DNA from: Dictyobacter kobayashii
GTDB lineage: Bacteria; Chloroflexota; Ktedonobacteria; Ktedonobacterales; Ktedonobacteraceae
Direction of reading: 5' to 3'
DNA: 64,000 nt
Assembly: GCF_003967555.1 (NCBI RefSeq)
Contig: NZ_BIFS01000001.1
Span: 4,526,001-4,590,000 of the forward strand
Made by a program: the position numbers and the translations under genes
The notes under the pieces: generated by a model
The model's input: the letters and a program-made list of their open reading frames with translations, nothing else
What the model was told of the DNA's origin: nothing
Databases searched by the model: none
Part shown: in pieces, positions 1 through 7,992 of the stretch
How positions within the stretch are numbered: position 1 is the first letter of the stretch
How the letters are laid out: each line of letters begins with the position of its first letter

Positions 1-1211
1 GGGCGTGGTGGTGGTGATAGGTTGATGCAGAGTCCTTGCACAATCAGCAGGGTATCTTCATTCCTTTGGGCGTGGTGACCAATATCGCTTAGATAACCAA
101 CCTGGCATACCTCGTGCACGAGCGGTGAGGTATCACTTAGACTATGGCCGCAGTGACGGCAGAAGCGTGAGATATGGCGATTTTCGCGTCCACAATTGCC
201 ACAGGGATTTTCTGGAATGATCATGCGTACAATGGCGTTGTCATCGTTGGTGGCAACTAGCGTGGCCATTGCCGCGCTATTCATGGTAATGGTTGGTTCA
301 GACCAGATGCCTGGTTGGTCCAGGATACTATTGAGCGCATCCGCAAAAGCTTTGCCCGTCGCATAGCGCTGGCTTGGATCGGTCTCGATCGCTTTCATGA
401 TGATGGCGTCTGTCTCAGGCGGCAGTGCCGGATTCAGGCTACTTGGAGTGGGTAAGCCAGTGGCATGATTTTTGATTACGGCTTGAAATGGGAGCAGGCC
501 AGTAAACATCTGGTAGGCAACCACGCCCATGGCATAAATATCGCTGGCCGGTTCGGCTTTGCCCTGTTCTTGTTCCGGTGCTGTATAGTGTTCCGTTCCC
601 AGAGCCCACCCTCGCTGGGTCAAGGGTTTTTCCTGCTGCATAGCCCGGGCGATACCAAAGTCTGCTACCACCAGGCGCTGATCGTCCTGGTGAATCAGTA
701 GATTGGATGGTTTAATATCGCGGTGAATGATCTGCTGGGGATGTTGATGGATGACGTCGATGGCGGCGGCTAATTCATTGACATAACGTCGAGCCAGTTC
801 GATGGGGAGCGGATTCTCTGGTTTTAAGAGCGCTTTCAGTGTGCCACCAGTAATTAAATCCATGGCAATGTAGAGCAGGGGACCATCTTGTCCAAAATTC
901 AGGACCGAGACGATATTGGGATGATGTAGCTGGTGGGCATAGCGCGCCTCGCGGCGAAAGCGTTCAATGGCCGTATCGACATCCAGATTATTAGGGGAGA
1001 GCGTTAAGACTTTCAGCGCGATCTGCATACTTTCAAAAGTATCGCTGGCCCGATAGACTGCGCCCATCCCTCCCATACCAACTAATGTCTCAATACGATA
1101 ACGTCCCGCGACAAATGCTTCTGGTAAGAGGCACTTACAATATGGATTGGTACATTGCGTTGTTCCGGGCGCATAAACGGTCTGGCAGCGAGGATTTGGG
1201 CAAGACGGCAT
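1..1211 (-). CDS. Zinc ribbon - Ser/Thr kinase - zinc ribbon - PP2C fusion, partial
   Basis: The reading frame is open from an ATG at 1211 to the left window edge, so the C-terminus is missing. In order: an N-terminal zinc ribbon (CPNPRC at residues 4-9, CTNPYC at 20-25); a Hanks-type kinase from about residue 36, with glycine loop GMGGMGAVY, catalytic HRDIKPSN (HRD 163-165) and DFG at 184-186; a second zinc ribbon (CGNC from Cys337, CRHC after it); then SDIGHHAQRNEDTLLI at about 375-390, the typical start of a PP2C phosphatase domain. All are in one frame. The kinase residues look intact, so it should phosphorylate Ser/Thr, and the PP2C half would remove phosphate. The order suggests a self-contained reversible switch. 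The kinase assignment is secure; the phosphatase is only seen by its first motif. Confidence 0.9.
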   Translation of the reverse strand, partial: MPSCPNPRCQTVYAPGTTQCTNPYCKCLLPEAFVAGRYRIETLVGMGGMGAVYRASDTFESMQIALKVLTLSPNNLDVDTAIERFRREARYAHQLHHPNIVSVLNFGQDGPLLYIAMDLITGGTLKALLKPENPLPIELARRYVNELAAAIDVIHQHPQQIIHRDIKPSNLLIHQDDQRLVVADFGIARAMQQEKPLTQRGWALGTEHYTAPEQEQGKAEPASDIYAMGVVAYQMFTGLLPFQAVIKNHATGLPTPSSLNPALPPETDAIIMKAIETDPSQRYATGKAFADALNSILDQPGIWSEPTITMNSAAMATLVATNDDNAIVRMIIPENPCGNCGRENRHISRFCRHCGHSLSDTSPLVHEVCQVGYLSDIGHHAQRNEDTLLIVQGLCINLSPPPR

Positions 1212-1338
1212 ACATTTTCTCTCAATGGTTGCTAGATGTGACTGAAGATTTTAGGGATCATATGCTCTCTTCAGTTTAGATGAATGACCTGTATCTGTCA
1301 ATATAAACGAGATGCTTTTCCAGGGCTATTTAATGTTT

Positions 1339-1415
1339 CTCTTTGGCGCCTGCGGCGCCGGGTGTGGAGTGTGTTGCTGGGCGGCTGCAGCCGCCCAGCA
1401 ACACACTCCACACCC
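1339..1415. repeat. 56-bp perfect palindrome with GGCGCC flank
   Basis: Positions 1360-1415 form a perfect palindrome, 28 bp per half, centred on CTGCAG at 1385-1390. It is preceded by the small palindrome GGCGCC-TGC-GGCGCC at 1345-1359. The same left flank (about 22 nt) recurs at 40051-40072 next to a related palindrome. It lies in the 444-bp divergent gap between the kinase and the membrane protein at 1656, so a simple terminator role is unlikely. I saw no gene in the rest of 1212-1655. Confidence 0.85.
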
Positions 1416-1655
1416 TCCACCCGCGTGCGGCCTTACCACCTATGGTAGATAAAATATGGCCATGATTGCAGGCAATAGTCCTGTTCTTATCCATTTGGAC
1501 AGGGCCAACAAAGTAGCTACACAAAAGAGCCCCAGGCTATTTTAGGCCCTCATAAGACGTTGTCGATAGCTATCGACAGCGCTATAATCTGAATGGTCGT
1601 GGAAGATTTCATGTCCCAGACACTGATTGACGCACTCAAAGGATAAAAAGATATC

Positions 1656-2630
1656 ATGCTACAAACGTTACCGTTAGTTCTCTTCATTGTCATGACCGAG
1701 GTCTCAATTGGCGCCGTAAGCGTTCTGGTTTTTCTAGATTGGCGTAACGAGGTCAAGCGTGGTTTTCTGGTCTCATATGCTCTGATTTATCTTGTCCTGG
1801 CTGGTTTAACCTATTGGTTTCAGCAGAGCTTTTCGACTCCAGAACTACTCAATACCTATCCTCAACTTGATAAGGCCTGGACTGGTTATCAGTCCCTTCC
1901 ATTATTACTTTTCTTCCTCTTGCTCATTCCTTATAGTTTATTTCTCTTGATGGATAAAACTGCAGGTGTACAGGAGAAGGGGGGCGCTAAAGAGGGCGAG
2001 GTTGTGCTTGATGCTTCGCGCAAAAATACCCCTGTTCGTGTCTTGCGCCTACTCAGTGGAGTTGCCACTGTGCTGGCGGGTCTGGTTACACTTTTTGTTA
2101 TGGCGATGATCTATCGTCCTCTGGCCACCGGGAGCTTAGGTGGTTTCTTTACCGTTGCGGGCTTCTTTGCGGCCGCTTTTGCCCTGGGTGGTGTAATGAC
2201 AGCTATGTGGCTTGGACACTGGTATCTGGTGACTCCTGCGCTGTCTGAGCGGCCTTTACAGTTTTCAACTACCCTGGTGCTGGTTGCCGTTGCGGCACAG
2301 GTAATCTTCTTTGCCATTAGTGGGCCGGCCTCAACCTATGCTAATAAGACACATACTAGCACACCTGCAGTGACCGCGCAGGCGACTCCCGTCCCTTCTA
2401 ATCAGGTCAAGCCGGAAGGCGCCCCTGTGGTGGCTCCCCTGAGTCCGGATGCTATCAGTTGGATTCGCGTGCTGGTCGGCTATATCATGCCTCTCGTGCT
2501 GGGTGGCCTGGCCTGGAAACTGATTCGCGATCGCTCTTTCCAGTCGGCTACTGGCATGCTCTATCTGGTTGTGGTCTGTTCGCTGGCAGGTGAAATCATG
2601 GCACGTGGCCTGTTTGTAGGGGGACTGTAA
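1656..2630 (+). CDS. Multi-pass membrane protein of unknown function
   Basis: This 324-residue protein starts at an ATG preceded by AAAGGAT. Hydrophobic segments lie at about residues 4-26, 38-55, 82-99, 130-152, 160-185, 203-221, 269-288 and 300-320, giving about seven to eight membrane spans. Two less hydrophobic stretches (about 103-125 and 223-262, the latter Pro/Thr/Ala-rich) would be loops. The motif WLGHWYLVTPALSERPL sits between spans. I recognise no enzymatic signature. It stands alone, divergent from the kinase and convergent with the acyl-CoA synthetase. The coding call is strong; the function is not known. Confidence 0.8.
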   Translation: MLQTLPLVLFIVMTEVSIGAVSVLVFLDWRNEVKRGFLVSYALIYLVLAGLTYWFQQSFSTPELLNTYPQLDKAWTGYQSLPLLLFFLLLIPYSLFLLMDKTAGVQEKGGAKEGEVVLDASRKNTPVRVLRLLSGVATVLAGLVTLFVMAMIYRPLATGSLGGFFTVAGFFAAAFALGGVMTAMWLGHWYLVTPALSERPLQFSTTLVLVAVAAQVIFFAISGPASTYANKTHTSTPAVTAQATPVPSNQVKPEGAPVVAPLSPDAISWIRVLVGYIMPLVLGGLAWKLIRDRSFQSATGMLYLVVVCSLAGEIMARGLFVGGL

Positions 2631-2646
2631 GCTCTCTCCTGGCAAG

Positions 2647-2703
2647 CACGCTAACACAAAAAGAAGGATATCAATTTGATATCCTTCTTTTTGTGTTAGC
2701 GTG
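2647..2703. terminator. 57-bp inverted repeat between convergent genes
   Basis: Two 28-nt arms (2647-2674 and 2676-2703) pair perfectly around a single central T. The arms contain A-runs and T-runs, so transcripts from either side end in a hairpin with a U-rich tract. It lies between the ends of the membrane protein (2630) and the acyl-CoA synthetase (2801), which fits a bidirectional terminator. The stem is far longer than usual. Confidence 0.75.
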
Positions 2704-2800
2704 TATTACATGCTTTTCGGGAACTTTGCTCATTTTTTTGCTATTCCGATGCTATAAAATGAGTTTGGGCGCGTCAGCGCACGTCCGCATCTATTTTGAT

Positions 2801-4408
2801 TTACTGTCCACGCAAGCGCGCCTTTTCACGCTCCTGCAGTTCTCGGCGCAGAATCTTACCGGATGCGGTCTTGGGAATGACATCTATAAACTCGATCAGA
2901 TGGATACGTTTGTAGCCAGCCAGTTTCCCATTGGCAAATGCCAGGAGCTCTTCCTCGGTTATTGCCGTATCGGCTCTCTTTACCACAATACCCTTGATCA
3001 ATTCTCCCGCTTCATCATCGGGCACACCAATAACCGCTGTATCAACAATGGCTGGATGCTCAAGCAGCAAGGCCTCGATCTCCGCGGGCGCGACACCAAA
3101 ACCGTGGTATTTGATCATTTCCTTTTTGCGGTCCACTATATAGGTGTAACCATCCTCATCTACATAAGCCACATCACCGGTATGCAGCCACCCATCTTGT
3201 AGCGCGCGCGCCGACTCCTCGGGGGCGTGCCAGTAACCTTGCATGACCTGTGGACCACGTATCAGTAGTTCTCCCTGCTCGCCCTGCGGCAGCTCGCGTG
3301 TTCCGTCCTCGATATCCACAATCTTGCATTCGGTATTATGTACCGGGAGGCCGATACTGCCTAGCCGTATCAATTCGGGATCGCGTGGCTGTGAATGTGT
3401 CAAAGGTGAGGCCTCTGTCAACCCATAGCCCTGGACCACTCTCCCCGGTATCTTTTCCTGCAGTCGCCGGGCCGGATCAGTTGGAAGGGGGGCGGCACCG
3501 GAGAAGATGTATTGCACCGACTTCATTTTGCTGAGATCTATTGGCGCATTGGCCAGTCCCAGGATGATAGGGGGGACGGCAAAGTAGTAGGTTACCTTGT
3601 GCTTTTCACATAGTTCCAACGATTTCAGCAGATCGAAACGCTCCATGATCACCTGGGTCCCGCCACAAGCCAGAAAGCTACCGGTGAGCATAACGCCATA
3701 GATGTGATAGAACGGTAGAAAGAGCAGGGCGACGTCTGATAGATTGATACTGAGAGCGGTTATAAATTGGAGGTTATTACTTACCAGATTGCGATGGGTC
3801 AACATGGTTCCCTTGGGGAGCCCTGTGGTGCCCGATGAATAAGGTAAGGCCAGTAGATCATCACCCGTGATATCGACATGGGGTGGTTTTTTGGGGGATG
3901 ATTGACGTAATAATTGGGCAAATAGAATGGCATTGGGCAGTGATTCGGGTTTGCGCGCCCCGGTCACAATAATATGTTGCAGATGAGGGAATTCTTTCTG
4001 GCTGAGCGCCAGATTTAGCGTTGGTACCAGTTCACTTTGCACGAGAATAGCTTTGGCTTCTGAATCAGATAATTGATAGCTAATTTCACGCTCTTTATAA
4101 GAGGGATTCATCGGGCTTACCACCACACCAATGGAGGCGGCAGCAATAAATGTGATGATATATTCTGGTCGATTGGTGATATACAGACAAATATGGTCGC
4201 CCTTACGGAGCCCTAATTCGTACAAACCATTAGCGATCCCATTTACCATAGAAACTGTTTCTCGATAGGTGAAGTTGAGATCATGGTAGATAATGGCGGG
4301 ACGATCAGGATTATTTTCGGCGGCTTTGCGGAGAAGGTGGTCGTAAGGGATGTCTGGGAAATCCATTGGTGGCCGGAAAAGTTCGGGGGCAAACATTTTA
4401 TTCGACAT
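2801..4408 (-). CDS. AMP-dependent acyl-CoA synthetase, 4CL/fatty-acyl type
   Basis: This 535-residue ANL-superfamily enzyme activates a carboxylic acid with ATP to an acyl-adenylate and transfers it to CoA. Visible motifs are the P-loop-like YSSGTTGLPKGTMLTH, the aromatic/Ala stretch YGLTEASPLTH, the hinge GWLHTGDVAYVDEDGY...DRKKEMIKYHGFGVAP, and the C-terminal catalytic lysine in PKTASGKILRREL. The overall pattern is nearest to 4-coumarate:CoA ligase and medium/long-chain acyl-CoA ligases; the substrate cannot be read from the sequence. The start ATG has AGAAAGGA nine bases upstream. It is monocistronic and divergent from the GxGYxYP gene across a 272-bp gap. Confidence 0.88.
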   Translation of the reverse strand: MSNKMFAPELFRPPMDFPDIPYDHLLRKAAENNPDRPAIIYHDLNFTYRETVSMVNGIANGLYELGLRKGDHICLYITNRPEYIITFIAAASIGVVVSPMNPSYKEREISYQLSDSEAKAILVQSELVPTLNLALSQKEFPHLQHIIVTGARKPESLPNAILFAQLLRQSSPKKPPHVDITGDDLLALPYSSGTTGLPKGTMLTHRNLVSNNLQFITALSINLSDVALLFLPFYHIYGVMLTGSFLACGGTQVIMERFDLLKSLELCEKHKVTYYFAVPPIILGLANAPIDLSKMKSVQYIFSGAAPLPTDPARRLQEKIPGRVVQGYGLTEASPLTHSQPRDPELIRLGSIGLPVHNTECKIVDIEDGTRELPQGEQGELLIRGPQVMQGYWHAPEESARALQDGWLHTGDVAYVDEDGYTYIVDRKKEMIKYHGFGVAPAEIEALLLEHPAIVDTAVIGVPDDEAGELIKGIVVKRADTAITEEELLAFANGKLAGYKRIHLIEFIDVIPKTASGKILRRELQEREKARLRGQ

Positions 4409-4680
4409 GCCAGGCGTCCTTTCTGGATAAACTCGACTGTGAGCAGCAGAAAATTACTACAGGACTGCGGGTCTGTTTGGATTAAAGTGACCGGTTTGCA
4501 TACGCTAGTTTGCTTGTATATTGTAGCATACCTTCGTTTCACGGGAAGGTCAAGCTTTAATTGAAAAGCTAGCGATGAGAAGCACGCTCGCCCGCTTTTT
4601 TTGTGATTTGTCGGTACCAAAAAAACAGGTATTGAGGGCGTCAGTCAGGCTGGAAGGTAGCATAAAAATGGAGGGTAGCA

Positions 4681-6270
4681 ATGAACAGCAATAGCTCTGG
4701 ATTACAATGGTTCGATAAGCGTTTTCTGCCAGCGTTTCAGGCGCCCGTTCAGCTTACTATTTATGATTTACGCGGCGCATCTCGTGATGAACTGATTACT
4801 GCTACTGTTGCGGCTGGCATCGTCAATCGCGCGCAGGTGCAGGTCTATTTAATCACCAGCGATGATGATGCTTTCTGGCTAGAGCAAATTTTTGCGCGTA
4901 TCCCTCAAGATTGGGCGGCGTCATATGGCTCTGCCGCTCTCATTGAGCTGTTGAACATGCATCTATCCGACTTCAAAGGTCTGGTTATTTATAATCCAGC
5001 CCTGCCTGATACTATTAATATCGCTACGACCATGGCTGGCTTGCAGGATGCTATCATTGTCTCGCCTGCAGTGGCTGAAGCATTACTAGCGGACTCTCCA
5101 TTGCCTGTGCTGGACGATCTGCGCCGCTACGCATGGCAGACACGCTTACAGGCTTATCAATGGGCCCGGCAACATCTGCAGCCGCAATGCTCGGTCCATC
5201 TACTGGCGGGTTTAGATCCAGGGGCTTTTTGTGGCTTGCGCTCTTTCGTGGTGGCGACGCGTTCTTTTGTCTACTGGCTGGATTCGCGCAAATACCTGCC
5301 AGCGGCGGGCGATAAACTCTCTGAGCGCAGCCTGCTGCAACAACTGCTGGCTTTCTATGCACCTGGATCTGTGCACATGGGGTGGGTGATTCATGAGCAG
5401 AGCGCTGTCGCCATGGCTTCTGCCGTCGGGATGGCTGTGGTGGCCTCTGATTATGTGCTGAACCTGGAAGTATGGATGGCTTGTCCAGTCATGCCTATGC
5501 CCGCGTTGCCTCCGACAAAGCTCAGGCCTCATCGGCCGCGTAAGAAGATCTATGTGGCCTTTACTATGAGCGATGGGGATAATCTGCAGTATTGTCAGCA
5601 TCGCCTCAGAACGATCTGGAATGATCCTGCGCGTGGTACCTTGCCGCTGGGATGGACATTCCCTCCCTTGCTTCCTGAGGCAGCACCAGCTCTGGCCGCT
5701 TACTATACCAGTACGGCGACAGCGTATGATGAGTTGATCGCTGGCCCGAGTGGCCTGGGCTATATCTATCCCTCTTGTTGGCCCAAACATCTCCTCAAGC
5801 CATTCTTCCAGCAGACTGGCGCCTTAATGCAGGCGTTGGAGATGACCACGCTGGATGTGCTGGATGTCGATCCTGTCTACCGTACAGGACTGCCATTGGT
5901 GGCTGCGCTGAGTTTAAAGGGGATGCAGCTCTCTGAAGCTCGTCTGGAGCATCTGTTGGCCCATGAACTGGTTCCCTACGGGGTGAAAAATATTTTAAGC
6001 GGGGCCGGTTTTACGGGGAAGATTGCGCGCTGGAAGCAAGTGGGCGAGCTGGCTATTTATCACCATCTTGGTTTTACTGATAGTGTTGAGCGTACTGTCA
6101 GGCTTATCCGTCTCTCATCTCTATTGTTTCGTCGGCGTCCACTCTTTTTGAGCGTGTACCTGATTGCCTGGAAAATGACTCCTTCACTGGTCGCACAGGT
6201 CATGGAACAGTTAGGAGAAGAGTATGAATTTGTGTTGCCAAAAACGCTTTTCTCCTTGTTATCTAAATAA
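4681..6270 (+). CDS. GxGYxYP-domain protein (putative glycoside hydrolase)
   Basis: This 529-residue protein has the feature that names the GxGYxYP family, here GPSGLGYIYPSCWPK at about residues 360-374, after a central FTMSDGDNLQY segment that is typical of these proteins. The family is predicted to be a glycoside-hydrolase-like barrel, but no activity has been assigned that I can rely on. The N-terminal part (about residues 20-290) would be the matching N-terminal domain. No signal peptide or membrane span is evident, so it looks cytoplasmic. The start has a strong GGAGGGTAGC Shine-Dalgarno. It is alone in its transcription unit and ends in a long hairpin. Confidence 0.75.
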   Translation: MNSNSSGLQWFDKRFLPAFQAPVQLTIYDLRGASRDELITATVAAGIVNRAQVQVYLITSDDDAFWLEQIFARIPQDWAASYGSAALIELLNMHLSDFKGLVIYNPALPDTINIATTMAGLQDAIIVSPAVAEALLADSPLPVLDDLRRYAWQTRLQAYQWARQHLQPQCSVHLLAGLDPGAFCGLRSFVVATRSFVYWLDSRKYLPAAGDKLSERSLLQQLLAFYAPGSVHMGWVIHEQSAVAMASAVGMAVVASDYVLNLEVWMACPVMPMPALPPTKLRPHRPRKKIYVAFTMSDGDNLQYCQHRLRTIWNDPARGTLPLGWTFPPLLPEAAPALAAYYTSTATAYDELIAGPSGLGYIYPSCWPKHLLKPFFQQTGALMQALEMTTLDVLDVDPVYRTGLPLVAALSLKGMQLSEARLEHLLAHELVPYGVKNILSGAGFTGKIARWKQVGELAIYHHLGFTDSVERTVRLIRLSSLLFRRRPLFLSVYLIAWKMTPSLVAQVMEQLGEEYEFVLPKTLFSLLSK

Positions 6271-6304
6271 CGCTATCTGGACTTTTCCCGCGCCATTTTT
6301 TGTT

Positions 6305-6356
6305 GGTGAGATAGGATAGGGATATGATTATGATTGTATCCCTGTCTTATCTCACC
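6305..6356. terminator. Bidirectional terminator-like hairpin
   Basis: Arms at 6305-6324 and 6337-6356 pair over 20 bp, with two G-U wobbles in the plus-strand transcript, around a 12-nt loop. It lies between the convergent ends of the GxGYxYP gene (6270) and the small acidic protein (6366). No strong U-tract follows. Confidence 0.6.
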
Positions 6357-6365
6357 ATGCCTGTT

Positions 6366-6593
6366 TTACTTTTTTGCTGTGACCTTCATGATCGGATTGA
6401 GCTCTACTTCTTCTGTCTCTTCTTCAAGCTCTTCATCTTCTTCGTAATTATCGTCATTATCCTCTACTTGCTGATCGATCCAGTGTGCTGTGCGTGTATC
6501 ACGCTTGTATGGGCGACGGATCTCACCTTCAGCGCCACGACGGAACGTGTCGCGCTTATTTGTAGAGTTTTTATCGCGTAATTTTCCTCTCAT
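6366..6593 (-). CDS. Small acidic protein of unknown function
   Basis: This 75-residue protein has a basic N-terminal half (MRGKLRDKN, RRPYKRDTR) and a strongly acidic stretch at about residues 44-63 (EDNDDNYEEDEELEEETEE). No domain is recognised and it is probably disordered. It is accepted as real because an ideal AGGAGGTGATAGC Shine-Dalgarno precedes its ATG. That ribosome site can be paired in a short hairpin (separate entry). It shares a terminator with the convergent GxGYxYP gene. Confidence 0.6.
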   Translation of the reverse strand: MRGKLRDKNSTNKRDTFRRGAEGEIRRPYKRDTRTAHWIDQQVEDNDDNYEEDEELEEETEEVELNPIMKVTAKK

Positions 6594-6598
6594 GCTAT

Positions 6599-6619
6599 CA
6601 CCTCCTCTCCTTTGAGGTG
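6599..6619 (-). promoter_or_regulatory. Hairpin that can mask the Shine-Dalgarno of the acidic protein
   Basis: On the minus strand, CACCTC (6619-6614) can pair with GAGGTG (6604-6599) around a 9-nt loop. The second arm is part of the Shine-Dalgarno, so a six-base-pair stem would limit ribosome access. A control role, for example a temperature or trans-factor switch, is inferred only. Confidence 0.35.
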
Positions 6620-7224
6620 GTATTTATTATGCGACAACGCATGCATAAATAATGGACTAAACACCTGTTAGTTCTCCTGCACAGCAAAAATAATGCTGGC
6701 TATGTATTGGATGGAATGCTTCAGTTTTGAAGAATACAACCACTGGGTGCAACATACACTTTCTCTATCAATGAAGTATCTTCTTTATCATCGTGAGGAA
6801 TGTTTCTACAGCGTGAGGAATGCTGAGGGTGAGAAAAAATGACGCTCGGATTAACACGAGCCACAACTGCTATCTGCATCGATTACGCATTCTTGTTAGT
6901 GGCCGGATGAGTTCTAGCATTTCGCTCACAATGTTCTGCAAGTATCTGTGTACTTTTCATAGAACCCACCTCCAGGAAAAATTTGCGATCCCATATCTAC
7001 TATATACCGACAAAGGAACGTCTACCAACTGCTAATGAGTGTACTTGGCAGTGGCATAATTGTCAAGATATTTTTTGCCCACATTTTGGACTACTGTGTC
7101 GATTAGCCGGATATTGCTATGTTGGTGTGTTTGTGCGGGACTTCTATCTTATCTGCAAATAGACTTGAGGACAGCTGTGAGAACCTGAATTAGCAGCTAT
7201 TAATAACTTATCCTTTGAAAGGAT
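6620..7224. other. Intergenic region, no gene seen
   Basis: About 600 bp between the acidic protein and the terminator of the next minus-strand gene. The only open frame (6820-7035, plus) has no ribosome site and no recognisable features, so I left it out. The sequence is A/T-rich and may hold the promoter of the acidic protein. Confidence 0.5.
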
Positions 7225-7255
7225 AAAAAAAGGACTTTGCTTACAGGCAAAGTCC
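7225..7255 (-). terminator. Rho-independent terminator
   Basis: Arms GGACTTTGC (7232-7240) and GCAAAGTCC (7247-7255) form a 9-bp stem. On the minus strand it is followed by a T-run (7231-7225). It ends the transcript of the membrane protein at 7284-7688. Confidence 0.85.
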
Positions 7256-7283
7256 CGCTTAAATATTCTTATATGTGCCGGCG

Positions 7284-7688
7284 TTAGCTACGGTAATTTC
7301 CGGCCTGGGTCAGAAAAACTTTGATGATGCCGCGCGAAATCAGAAAAAATAGACCTAATTCCACTACAATCATTGTGATCCATACCCAGATCAGTTGTGA
7401 CTCTTTGACGTCATTGGTGCTCAAGGCATGAATGGAATTATAAAGTAATGGGATTAAAATTATCAGAGGAATAATCAGCAATGCTGCGCAAGAGATGATT
7501 ACAACAGCTGGGAGTAAAACGCGCCAGATCCCTGAGTCGCGTAAGTTTTCAGTCTTCGCTGTACCATAGGCCTGTCGGTGTTCGCTGCTCGCTCTCTCCG
7601 CTGAGGCCGCAGTTGCTTGCACTGATGTATTCTGAGATGCTGTGTTCTTAGCTGGTTCCGCCGTGGAGCTTAAGGTCTTTTCGTCCAT
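7284..7688 (-). CDS. Two-span membrane protein of unknown function
   Basis: This 134-residue protein has an N-terminal Ala/Ser/Thr-rich, probably disordered segment (about residues 1-52), then two hydrophobic spans (about 57-84 and 98-122) and a short tail. No domain is recognised. It is followed by a good terminator and preceded by AGGAGATACC before the ATG. A 34-codon membrane peptide gene and a slipin gene lie upstream on the same strand, so it may belong to a membrane-organisation cluster. That link is inferred from position only. Confidence 0.65.
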   Translation of the reverse strand: MDEKTLSSTAEPAKNTASQNTSVQATAASAERASSEHRQAYGTAKTENLRDSGIWRVLLPAVVIISCAALLIIPLIILIPLLYNSIHALSTNDVKESQLIWVWITMIVVELGLFFLISRGIIKVFLTQAGNYRS

Positions 7689-7776
7689 ATGGTATCTCCT
7701 GAAGAACGTATATTGTGACTACGTCCCTCAGTATACCATATGGCGGAACCACTGCTCATGGTAAAGGCTCATGGTT

Positions 7777-7881
7777 TTATAGATGTTTATCGATTTGTTG
7801 GAAGATGCGCTTTTGTAAGACCATCACAATCGCGGGCAACACGACCACGCTCACAACCCATTTTGCCACCAATTTTTTCAT
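7777..7881 (-). CDS. 34-residue single-span membrane peptide
   Basis: A short open frame encodes MKKLVAKWVVSVVVLPAIV and then MVLQKRIFQQIDKHL. It has a positively charged start, one hydrophobic span (about residues 8-22) and a charged tail. GAAAGGAAAAACGA places AAAGG at a normal distance from the ATG. It lies between the slipin and the two-span membrane protein on the same strand. Coding is inferred from the ribosome site and the protein-like composition; conservation was not tested. Confidence 0.5.
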   Translation of the reverse strand: MKKLVAKWVVSVVVLPAIVMVLQKRIFQQIDKHL

Positions 7882-7899
7882 TCGTTTTTCCTTTCAACC

Positions 7900-7922
7900 G
7901 GGTGGGGTGCATCACCCCACCC
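7900..7922. terminator. GC-rich hairpin after the slipin gene
   Basis: GGGTGGGGTG (7900-7909) and CACCCCACCC (7913-7922) form a 10-bp stem with a 3-nt loop, downstream of the slipin gene and just before the membrane peptide. There is no clear U-tract, so it may be a weak terminator or a processing site. Confidence 0.5.
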
Positions 7923-7992
7923 ACTTTAAAGATCATATACGCGGTTTTTTCTGCCTGGTTGTAAAGACATGGATGCTGCCGCAGAGCTATAC

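Noticed and set aside
6820..7035. 71-codon open frame in the 6.6-7.2 kb gap
   Set aside because: No ribosome site and no recognisable features.
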